Shown: piece by piece, positions 35,028 to 43,905 of the stretch | Numbering within the stretch: position 1 is the first letter of the stretch | Layout of the letters: every line of letters begins with the position of its first letter | From: Cutaneotrichosporon cavernicola | Taxonomy: Eukaryota > Basidiomycota > Tremellomycetes > Trichosporonales > Trichosporonaceae | Assembly (NCBI RefSeq): GCF_030864355.1 | Contig: NC_083393.1 | Coordinates: 1,178,001-1,242,000 of the forward strand | DNA: 64,000 nt | Direction of reading: 5' to 3' | The notes under the pieces: generated by a model | Told to the model about the DNA's origin: nothing | The model's database searches: none | Seen by the model: only the letters and a program-made list of their open reading frames with translations | Translations under genes and position numbers: made by a program

Positions 35028-35135
35028 GGGATTTCACACACACAGGCTGTGTTGTTGGCACTGATAGTATGGTTGTATGAATGCGCGAAGTGTTTAATGT
35101 CTCTGAAACCAACAACCTTGCATGGTGTATCACAG

Positions 35136-36476
35136 CTACCAGCCCTTCCACGGCACCCACACGTCGACGACCTTGTCCCCGCCTCCGTCAATAATATAGA
35201 ACCATGGGTGGCAAGCGCAAGCGAGACAAGCATGGTTGGGAACAATCCGCACCTGCTCGTTAATCTCGATCTCCTTTGCCCCCTCTTTGCGAGTGAGCAC
35301 GCCGTGTTCCTGGCTAACGCGACCCAGCGACCACCCCTCATGTCCCTTGCTGACGACCCGCCCGAAGCCCGGCACGGGTCCGACGTCCTTACTAACAGCG
35401 AGCGCTCCGCAGTCGGTCAAGACCTCGCCCCCATTGCGATGGGGATACTTGCTCACAACGGTTGCCAGAACGGTGAGTGCGAGTCCGCCCTCGCGAACAA
35501 GACTAGTAGCGTCCTGCTGTAAATCGTTAAGACAATAACAGCCAGCATGCAGCTCGAGGGTACCATTCAGTCCGCCGGGCGCCGCCGCGCCAAGAGCAGC
35601 AGCGTGGGCAGTAGGTGTAGCGCCGACGCTGAGGATCCAGTCGCCCTTGAGTCCGAGCTCGATTGCTCGTGCCGCAGCGTCATTAACGCACTCTATCTCG
35701 CCGGCATAATACTGGCCCGCCTGTTCGAAGTTGCGCGAAGCATAAGACTGCCCGAAATCTAGTGTCAGTTAACTGCCTTTTGTTTTCTGGGCTCACGGGA
35801 ATAAAAGCCGAAAATCTCGACTGCCGGCTCGTCCTTGCATGCCTGTAGGAGCGCGTCCATCTGCGCACTCCTGGGCGGTGCACCGGCACGGTTACCCCCT
35901 CCGTCGACCTTGATGAACATGCTCCACGGAGCTTTGCGACCCAACCTCTTGGCCGCGGCAGAGAGATGGGAGACTTGCTCGGCGTGGTCGACCATGACCC
36001 GGATCTTGATGTTGCCAGCCTTCTCCTGCGCGTCGTTGAGGTCTTCCATCCTGTCCGCCGAGATTGGAAGCGACAGCAGAATCTACAGTCAGACCCCTTG
36101 CTTCAAATAACCCACATCGTCAATATCGCCAGCGTCAATGCCAGCCTCGAGGACGCCCCATACTTCGGGCATGGTCGAGGCGACAAGGGTACGCGCCCCG
36201 CCTGCAATTTGGAGACGCGTGCCTTCCGGCGTCTTGTGCGCTATGATCAGCAAAGCCTAGACTTGACATACTTTTGATGTGGGCGCGGAAATGCATGCCC
36301 AGTCCATCGACCTTGGCGCCCATCTGCGCACAGTTCTCCTTGAATGCCGCGCGGTCGATAATGACGGCCGGGGTGCGGAGAGAGGAAATGGGCCGGCCGA
36401 CAAACTCTTCGCGCAACGCCGAGGCGAGGGGGAGGCGAAGGAGCTCGAGCGGCGTAAAGGACGATGTAACGGGCAT
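35136..36476 (-). CDS. DSD1: D-serine dehydratase / D-threonine aldolase-like PLP enzyme
   Basis: Four exons, 36476-36272, 36240-36116, 36082-35797 and 35758-35136, give 412 residues with all phases correct. The N-terminal domain is an alanine-racemase-type barrel: STLRTPAVIID-like strand (SSLRTPAVIIDRAAF), then HFRAHIKTHKTPEG, where Lys68 is the expected PLP Schiff-base lysine, GARTLVAST, GIDDILLSLPIS, FIKVDGGGNRAG and GFYSHFGQSY. The C-terminal domain has LELHAGCYCLNDLQQ, LTDCGALAVSKD and NHACLACA with His381 and Cys383 as the zinc pair found in eukaryotic D-serine dehydratases. Predicted reaction: D-serine to pyruvate and ammonia, detoxifying D-amino acids. A D-threonine aldolase activity is the main alternative. 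Confidence 0.87.
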
Positions 36477-36859
36477 GCTGGGCAGATTGTGTAAAAGACC
36501 AGATGAGGATGAGGACCAGTTCCGCTTTAAGAGGAGACGACGTTGCCAGCTCGAGCGCTCAACTTGATGGGTGGGCTAAAGGAGTGGTTGGGCTAAGTAT
36601 ACTCTTGGTGGGCTACGTACCGTCCAGGTCCGTGGAATGCCGCCACCCCCCACCCCACATGACGTAGGGTGGGGGAGGAGAGCGGAGTTGACCAGCTGTC
36701 GTTCAACCAAGCCGCTTCAAAAGGCATTCCTGTACATTCTCAACGGCCTCCTTCTGCAGAGATGGAGAGGCGGCTAAGAGGATGCAGACATCCCCGTTCA
36801 CACTGCCAAGGCTTATAGTTCTTGTTGGTGGAGCAAAAAGAAAAGATGGTAGCAAAAGA
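36477..36859. other. DSD1 promoter region
   Basis: 380 bp between the DSD1 start and the tRNA-Trp 3' end. It contains G/T-rich patches near 36,565-36,670 (repeated GGGCTA) but no gene. Confidence 0.4.
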
Positions 36860-36958
36860 CGATCCCTGCCCGACTTGAACGGACGACCTCCAGGATACTG
36901 CTAAGCAGCTATATTCCAACATTGGAATCTGACACTCTACCAACTGAGTTAAGGGATC
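36860..36958 (-). tRNA. tRNA-Trp (CCA) with 26-nt intron
   Basis: Minus strand, 5' end at 36958. The acceptor GATCCCT pairs perfectly with AGGGATC; D-arm ACTC-AGTTGGTA-GAGT is perfect. The anticodon loop TTCCAA gives CCA at 36925-36923. The T-arm GTCCG-TTCAAGT-CGGGC has a canonical loop and the variable loop is AGGTC. An intron at about 36921-36896 begins TGTTGGAA, complementary to the TTCCAA loop, as in typical pre-tRNA introns. A TTTT run lies just downstream (about 36856-36853) as Pol III terminator. The one A31-C39 mismatch at the stem end is tolerable. Confidence 0.85.
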
Positions 36959-37257
36959 AGATTATTGGTTATGACAATAAAAATTATGGCGCTATTTTAA
37001 ACACTCAGGCCATAAGAACCGGACAACCGCTTCTCATACCCATTCAGGTGTTACTGCTCTGTGAACGCGACCTAATGCAGAGATGTCGCCTTGAGAACCA
37101 AGTTCTTCCCCCCTGTCAATCAGTAGCCCTGCTTGCTAGTCTACAACCACGACGACGTAGTGTCTTCCCTCGGTCAGCACCAGCTGTGCCCGCACGCGCA
37201 TGTTCCGCTCAATATCTGCATCCGAGAATACCTGCCATGCAATGATCTCCTTCCCCC

Positions 37258-39049
37258 TTACATCTGAGGCCCGTCGGGTTGGAGGTCCTCGGCCTGTCCG
37301 TCGGCCATGGTCTGGACGCCACCACGCTGCTCGTCGGGCCTGCGCGCAGACACAATGTCGTCGACACGCAGCAGGAGCGTTGCGCTCTCGATCGCAGTCT
37401 TGAGCGTCTGAATCTTGACGCTCGCACTCTCAAGCAGGCCGTACTTGCGCATGTCGACGACCTTGCCCGTGTCGCCGTCGATACCGTACATGTTCTCGCC
37501 GGCGGCGTGCTTGGCACGCAGCTCGGTGAGTGCGCGAATCGCGTTCCCGCCACAGTTCTGCACGAGCGTGCGGGGAATGACCTCGAGCGCGTCGGCGATG
37601 GCCTTGTATGGCGCGCCGGCAACACCGTGGAGGGTCTTGGCCTTGTTCTCGAGCGCAACGCTGATGGCCATCTCCGTCGCACCACCGCCAGGCGCAAGGA
37701 GGGGGTTGAAGACGACGTTCCGGGCGACGCTCATCGCGTCCGCAAGGTTGCGGTCGATCTCGTTGAGAATGTCCTTGGACGGGCCGCGGAGAAGGATCGT
37801 GCACGCCTTGGGCGACTTGCACTCGTCCAGGAAGGTAAAATACTCATCACCGAGCTTCTCGATGTGGAAGAGCCCGCAGCCCGTACCGACGTCCGAGTCG
37901 CGGATGTCCTCGACACGGTTGACAATGGTCGCGCCGACCGCACGCGCGATACGGTTGTTGTCCGATTTCCTCACGCGGCGGATGGCGGTAATGGGCGGGT
38001 CGGCCTTGAGGAAGTAGTGCTGCGCGAGGTCGGACACACCCTTCTCAGTGAACACGACGTCAGGCTTGAACTCGGCAATCTTGTCGCACATGGCCTTGAT
38101 CTGCTCCTCCTCGATCTGGAGGAAGCGGTTCCAGTCCTCCTCCTTCGAGATCTCAATGTTGGTCTGCGACTCGCCCTTCTTATACTCGAGCGGGCAGTCG
38201 AGGAGGATGATGCGCGGGTTCTCGATCCGCCTGCGCATCTTGGGGTGGGTCACGTCCTTGTTGACCATGACACCCTTGAGCACGCGCGACTCCTCGATCT
38301 CACCACCAGGCACCTTCTCAACACGCGCGTAGCGCTTGATGTCGATCGTCTTAATGTTGAGCTCCTTGCCGCCCGCGCCGCTGCCCACGAGCCCGTTCTC
38401 GGCCTCGGCGGTGACCGCGACCGTCTTGATCGCGTCAAGCGCGAGGTGGCACATGAGATCGGACCAGCGGCTCACAAACTTGGTGCCGATAGATGTCTTG
38501 ATGATCGCGAGCATGTCCTTCTCAGACGACACATCGACTGGCACTGAGATCCTCTTGATGGTCTCGAGAGCCTCCTCGAGTGCGCCCTTGAACGCCCGGA
38601 TGATAACGACGGGGTGGATGTGGCGCTCGAGCAGAGGCAGTGAGTACGCGAGGATCTCGCCTGCAATGATGATGACTGACGTCGTGCCGTCACCGACCTC
38701 CTCATCCTGCGTGCGTGACAGCTCAATCATCGACTTGGCAGCGGGGTGCGCGACGTCGATCTCACGCAGGATCGCGTGGCCGTCGTTCGTGAGCAAGATG
38801 CCGCCCATAGGGTCAAGGACCATCTTGAGCATCGCTTTGGGACCGAGACATGTCCGAATCACGTCGGCGACGGTCTGGTGTAAGCTGATACGGACCAACG
38901 GGATCCCACCTTGGCAGCAACAATGTTGGCGGTCTGCGCCTTGCGGCCCTGCTGGCGCTCAGGCCCGGTGTCTGCTGTCAGCTATACCGTAGACGTCTTG
39001 AAGCGGACTCACTCATCACCATCATGGGCATCCCTCCTGGCATCGCCAT
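37258..39049 (-). CDS. CCT3: CCT/TRiC chaperonin subunit gamma
   Basis: Three exons, 39049-39013, 38971-38910 and 38874-37258, encode 571 residues. The start is the ATG giving MAMPGGMPMMVM. Group II chaperonin signatures are clear: VADVIRTCLGPKAMLKM, GGILLTNDGHAILREIDV, DEEVGDGTTSVIIIAGE (the ATPase GDGTT), LLAPGGGATEMAIS and GIDGDTGKVVDM. GPERQQGRKAQTANIVAAK and the insert CGLFHIEKLGDEYFTFLDEC identify the gamma subunit. It folds actin, tubulin and other cytosolic clients within the hetero-octameric TRiC ring. It is some 25-35 residues longer than yeast or human CCT3, mostly in a Gln/Asp-rich tail. High codon bias creates a 422-codon antisense shadow. tRNA-Trp lies 300 bp downstream on the same strand. 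Confidence 0.96.
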
Positions 39050-39783
39050 CGTGGAGAGTTTTGGAGGGGGTGAGGAAGGAAAAGGGAGCTCACGCTGGAG
39101 CTAGTGTACGCGCGCGGGCGGATTAAGCGAGAGAGTGGGGTATGTAGTGGTGTACAGGTGTCCTCGAATAACCGGCGTGACTGTCGTGGTCGTCGTCGGC
39201 GAAAGTTGACTGAAGAATGGCGTGGAAGGCAAGTCTGGTGGTGAGCGTCTCAACGTCAACGAACATCTCCACGCGACGCGTGGTCACCGAAACATTTGAT
39301 CCCGTCGCCACGCTCTGGCCCATCGCCACAGCCCTCGGGACTCGCGGAAATATCACTGCAGGTGCGTTCGAACCCCAGCAGAAGCTGGATGACTTTTGCA
39401 TTGGTTCAGTGCGTGCATTGATGGGACTGCAGAGATATGGAAGCAAGGAGGGATTCTGAAGGAGAGTCAGGTGTAAGGCGTACGACGACTCGAACAACCT
39501 GAATGTCCCCCCCGGAGGGTGGAAGCGGAATTGTGACTGTGGGCCGTTACCTGTGCAGATGCCTTGCATGTCGTGTCTCCTACATCGTTCTCCTTGACTA
39601 GACAGCCGGTACCAATCCCACCCAGACACATTGAGTAGCCATTCGTTGAATACGTTGAGTTACCGGGCCACTCGGTCGGAAGCCCGTTCGCTACATCTTG
39701 TCCCTTCGGTGCGACTGTAGAACCTCCACTATCAGGATGACGCTTCACCGATTGGCCCGTTTTGCAACCACCCACCTCTCAAC
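39050..39783. other. Divergent promoter region of CCT3 and next gene
   Basis: 730 bp. A plus-strand ATG frame at 39217-39459 is listed separately as doubtful. The rest shows no recognisable gene. Confidence 0.4.
39217..39459 (+). CDS. Doubtful 80-aa ORF
   Basis: A complete ATG-to-stop frame with gene-like codon choice in its middle (VVTETFDPVATLWPIATALG). No family, signal peptide or membrane segment is recognised. It lies in the CCT3 upstream region on the opposite strand and may be chance or a short exon of an unseen gene. Confidence 0.2.
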   Translation: MAWKASLVVSVSTSTNISTRRVVTETFDPVATLWPIATALGTRGNITAGAFEPQQKLDDFCIGSVRALMGLQRYGSKEGF

Positions 39784-40836
39784 ATGTCCGCCCCCGCCCG
39801 CCTGTTCGCTGCCGGCACGCGCCGCGCCATCCACTCGTCGGCCCGTCGCCTCGCCGAACCCGCACCTGCTGCCACCCAGGGCGTCGTTAGCGAGGTCCCC
39901 GTGCAGAAGCCGGTCGGCGGATTCCGGTGGGTCCCGACTTAAGGCGCCGCGGCGCCGAACGGTCTTCCGCTCCTCTTCGTGCGATGCTGACGTTCCTCTT
40001 CCCCATGGTCTGACTGTGATTGCATTTTTTCTACAGTGGCGGGTGAGTCTATCATGCAGCAGAGCTGACGGCAGCATCTTCGGTTTCGTGAGTTGCGCGC
40101 AAAGCGGAACACTAGCCGCACTCTACCCACCTCCGCTTAGTCTCGCTGACCCCAGCTCCTCGGCTTCTCGGCAGCAACTGCCCTTGGCGTCTACTACCTT
40201 CAGCAGGACAGCAAGATTACCACTGGCCTCTTGATGGCGAGCGTTTCAGAGCTGCAGGGCTCGACCGCCAAGATCACGTCCCATCTCGACCGCCTGCAGA
40301 CTGTTGAGAAGGACCTGGCGGCGCTCAAGGCTTCGGTGCCGCAGAAGGAGGATGTGACCAAGGTCCGCGGCGAGATGAAGAAGGTCTACGTGAGTGTCGG
40401 AATGGAGAGGGCGATGATGCGGGAAGGAGAGGTCGGGTTTACAACCACTCGGGAGACTGGAGGAGGCAGCGGATAGAAGCGAGGTTGAAGCTGAGAGGGA
40501 AAGAGTCAGAAGAGGGAGAGGGAGAGTGGAGGAGGTAACGGAAGAAGAGAGGTTGGAGATGAGAAGGAGATAGTTGGGAGAGGGAGGGGGAGGGTGGAGG
40601 GAGACAGGTGATGAGCAGTGAGGTTGGCTCGATGAACGGAGAGACTGGTTCGAGAGCAAGCCTCGGCCTCTGGAGAAGATTCCCAGGCATCCCGCTGACC
40701 CCAGGACGGCCTCCACCTCGAGCTCCTCGACCTGCGCGCCCACGTCTGGGGCGTCGAGCAGGACGTCCAGAAGCTCGCCAAGTCGGGTGAGTTTTATCTT
40801 TTGGGCAAGCTGACACCAGACTCTGTCCGCATCTAG
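39784..40836 (+). CDS. Small mitochondrial-type membrane protein with coiled coil, function unknown
   Basis: The first exon 39784-39926 encodes an Arg/Ser/Ala-rich, acid-free N-terminus (MSAPARLFAAGTRRAIHSSA) typical of a mitochondrial presequence, ending PVQKPVGGFR. Later exons are 40156-40389, 40705-40786 and 40820-40836. They encode a hydrophobic segment (LLGFSAATALGVYYLQQ) followed by a coiled coil (SELQGSTAKITSHLDRLQTV, EKDLAALKASV) and a short end, KLAKSDSVRI. Topology suggests an inner-membrane anchored mitochondrial protein. A 6-nt micro-exon candidate (TGGCGG, 40037-40042) would add the Gly-Gly expected after GGFR, but the phase into the 40156 exon is then off by one. The exact join after exon 1 is therefore unresolved. 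Confidence 0.65.
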
Positions 40837-42199
40837 GCCTAGAAATGCATGGCGACCTGCCATTGGTGACACTCACGAATGTGGACCGCGGGGCTTGGAG
40901 GGTACTGACATTGCGCAGTGCGCGCGGGGGCTGCAGGGCAACGAGTACATCCCTGGGAATATGTGCAGCATCGAGGGCTGGGGTTTGGGCGTTGGCCGTG
41001 TGGTCGAGAGCGACGAGTTCGGTGGCTGGAACTTGTGGAGTTCGGTGGCTGGAACTTGTTGGTGACAAAGAGCTCGTTGCTGAGAAGAGTGCTCGTCGCT
41101 GAGACTGGTCGCCGAGCTGCGCAGACATGTTGTCGTGCAGGCTTTTACGGACGGACAGCCTCTCACAAAGTAACGCGATAGTGAGGGAGGTGATTTTGAT
41201 ATGTGTTCCACGCATGAGGATACGTCGGTCGCCTGTCTTGCTTGGCATCTGTGTTGTCAACAACTTGACCGAGCTCGGCATAGCCATGCTCGGCGATCGG
41301 TGAAGAGACGGGCATTGCGCTGGCACTCGTCAAAGTGCGGAACGTCAGTCGGGAAGGATCAGGAATGAGAAGGAGCAGCGTAAGCGTATCTGTTGCATAC
41401 TGTTGCATATCTGGCGTACCATCGCGTCACGCATGTCTTCGGGCAATAAGCAGTTCCGGAAGCCCTCGCATCCCGCCCGCCACGGTGGTGCCGGTCCTTG
41501 TCGCAAGCGTACAAGGGGAACGTGCCCAACTTGGCCCAGACTGGAATGACTGGCATGACAACGGCAAAACGGCACCCAATTCAACGTGGCCAGGCCCGGC
41601 TGTTGGGGCACAGTTGCGAAGCGACGCCAGTCTCGAGCTGCGAGCTTGTTTGTGCGCAATGACCCCAGGTTATCGCCACCCATCCGCCCAATGCCGCCCA
41701 AACCGGCGCGTCTGTGAATCTATTCTGCACTGCACCGCACTGCATGCTCTGCATTTGGGTCTTGCATCGGGATCGTATGCGCCGACGTTCGTATGCATGT
41801 TTTTGTGGTGGGTGGCGCTGGTCTGGACTCGATGGACTTTGATGGACCCCGAATCCCACGCCACCAGCATCTGCCCCCGTTATTGACTTAACCTCGGACC
41901 TCCGCACTTGAAGCATCCTGACACCTTCAACTTGTACTTGCATCCTCTCCATATCTCTTCATCTCCATCTTCTGTCCGTCTCTTCTGTTCGCCTCTTCTC
42001 CACTTGGCCGCCGCCGCCGCAGCAGCAGCAGCAGCAGACCTCCGCCTCTTTCCCCTTCCCGACTCTCCATCACCCGACCCATCACCCGACCCATCACCCG
42101 ACCCATCACCCGACCCATCACCCGACCCATCACCCGACCCATCACCCGACCCATCACCCGACCCATCGCCCGACCCCTCGCACGACCCCTCGCACGACC
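40837..42199. other. Gene-free stretch before SGT1
   Basis: 1.36 kb. A short direct duplication occurs near 41,017-41,060, where GTTCGGTGGCTGGAACTTGT is repeated about 27 bp apart. Near 42,010-42,050 there is a CCG/GCA triplet patch. The 12-bp array (below) occupies the last 130 bp. No protein gene supported. Confidence 0.5.
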
Positions 42200-42204
42200 A
42201 TGCC
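42061..42204 (+). repeat. 12-bp minisatellite ending at the SGT1 start codon
   Basis: CCCGACCCATCA repeats head to tail from 42073, seven perfect units followed by increasingly degenerate ones at 42157, 42169, 42181 and 42193, with a degenerate unit at 42061 too. The final degenerate unit (CACGACCATGCC) contains the ATG at 42200. The complementary strand has regularly spaced GGG runs (GGGTCGGGTGATGGGTCGGG), which could form G-quadruplexes. Confidence 0.9.
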
Positions 42205-43376
42205 AACATCCTTGCCGCTACCGCGGCACGACTTCTTCCAGACACCTCAGAACCTCACCGTCTCGCTGTATATCAAGGGATACGCCGGCACACCCGTTAA
42301 CGTATCCTATCACACGCACCACGTCGATGTGTCGCTCCCTGCGATCCCAGGCTCCGAGGCGGCCGAGTTTAGTGTTGGGCCACTTGCAGGCGCAATCATT
42401 CCTGCAGAGTGCTCGGAGCGCGTCCTCAGTACAAAGGTGAGCCGGGCTCGTTGTTTCGGCGCAACTCGGAAGCGGTGTGGATTCCAGACTATTACATCCC
42501 CCTTCCCTGCACTAGCTGGGCCGAGGCCGATCAGCAGGCACTAGCGCCTCTCGTCACCCACACGAACCGGTTCCGCGAGTCGACATGTTCCCTGTAATCA
42601 CATCATGTCCCATGATCCCATAACTTTGTGCCCTTCTTCTTGACGTGCTTCGATTTCCTTGTTTTCCTGTTTCCTGTTTCCTGTTCCATTCCCTTCCATC
42701 CCCTTGTCTGGTACTGACCCCAGATCGAGCTGCGCCTCCCCAAAGACCAGCCAGGCGTCACCTGGCCAGCCCTCTTCGCAACCTCGCCAGTTGACCCAAC
42801 AGCAGCGCGCGCGTACGCCTCCCCCCCTCCCGAGCCGTCAACTGCCTCTCTTCCTAGTCCCTTGACCGCGCGGCCACAGCCCGACTCTACCAAGCCGAAG
42901 AAGAACTGGGACGCGGTGATGTCGGAACTCGACGACGAGAGGGAAGACAATGGGGCTGGTGGCGGCGATGCGGCACTCCAGAAACTATTTGCCGGCATCT
43001 ACGCAAATGCCGACTCTGACACGCGCCGCGCAATGATCAAGAGCTTTACGGAAAGTGGTGGGACCGCACTCAGCACCGACTGGAGCAGCGTCGGAAAGGG
43101 TGAGTTGCCGTGCCGCGCCACATGACACATGATAAGGGGTACCGAGGCGCACATGCGCAGCAGATGACGAGAAGCACGTGGATATCTCAACCGCCTGAGT
43201 CTTGATTCCCCCTGTGGCGTTGATCGAGATTGAGCCGCGGCCTTCGGCTGCCTCGGCTGCATCGGCTCTAGACGTCCAAAGTCACAAGTCACTCCTTGTC
43301 TGTCAAAGAACACTGCTGACTGCTAGACAAGGTGCCCGTCCGCCCGCCGGACGGCATGTACGAGATGAAGATGTAG
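42200..43376 (+). CDS. SGT1: Sgt1-like co-chaperone, CS plus SGS domains, no TPR
   Basis: Exons 42200-42436, 42724-43099 and 43327-43376 give 220 residues. The CS (p23-like) domain covers residues about 8-95 (PRHDFFQTPQNLTVSLYIKG, AEFSVGPLAGAIIP, VLSTKIELRLPK across the first splice). A Pro/Ser linker leads to the SGS domain from about 135: KKNWDAVMSEL, GDAALQKLFAGIYANADSDT, RRAMIKSFTESGGTALSTDW, then VGKDKVPVRPPDGM. Sgt1 bridges Hsp90 and Skp1/SCF or kinetochore assembly. Yeast and human Sgt1 carry N-terminal TPRs; none is visible here or upstream, so this is a short form. Introns of 287 and 227 nt are long for this window. Confidence 0.88.
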
Positions 43377-43905
43377 CGATGCTAGACTCTGTGTCTGGTC
43401 TGAGCTCGGAGTGGGGAGATGGGAGCAGCATTAGCAACATCAGTGGTGAAGCAGACAGCTAGAGCGGAGATCGGTCATTAGGTGGACCTGCCTCCTCCAG
43501 ACCTGGCAGGGCCTGTTTGTTTCGTCTCGCAGCCTAGCCACCTCCTCGGAGAGTTTCTCAGGCCGCTTCGGTCTTGACCGAGACAAGACGTCACTCAGTC
43601 GTGTCAGCATCACGCTCTGCTACCCCATTTCGCATGGACCCGAATGCATGCTGTGTGACGAACTGTACATTGATGACGGTCGAACGTAGCCTGTTACATG
43701 GTGCCGAATGATGTGTTTCGCTTAGATAGTGGCCGGTGTGCTGATGTTGAACGCACCCTGCTGGCGACTCTACTCTCTCCTTTACTCGTTTACCGTCACC
43801 GCCGCTGTCCTCCTCCCGCGCTGTCGATCGCGGGTTGGGGAAGAGACAGAGACACCCAAGCGGCGGTGCGGCGGCGAGCACATACTCCACCCATACGGAC
43901 GCCCT
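43377..43905. other. Convergent 3' flanks of SGT1 and HEN1
   Basis: 530 bp between two converging genes. Open frames here start at non-ATG codons and match nothing. Nothing else seen. Confidence 0.5.

Noticed and set aside
37279..38547. 422-codon open frame antisense to CCT3
   Set aside because: Same codon-bias mirror effect; the sense frame is an unmistakable chaperonin.
39360..39390. TTCGAACCCC resembling a tRNA T-arm
   Set aside because: No acceptor, D-arm or anticodon arm can be folded around it.
41908..42300. Open frame encoding a (Pro-Asp-Pro-Ser)n protein across the 12-bp repeats
   Set aside because: A repeat whose unit length is a multiple of three stays open in every frame lacking a stop; this frame is not the SGT1 frame and its C-terminal part is a shadow of SGT1 exon 1.
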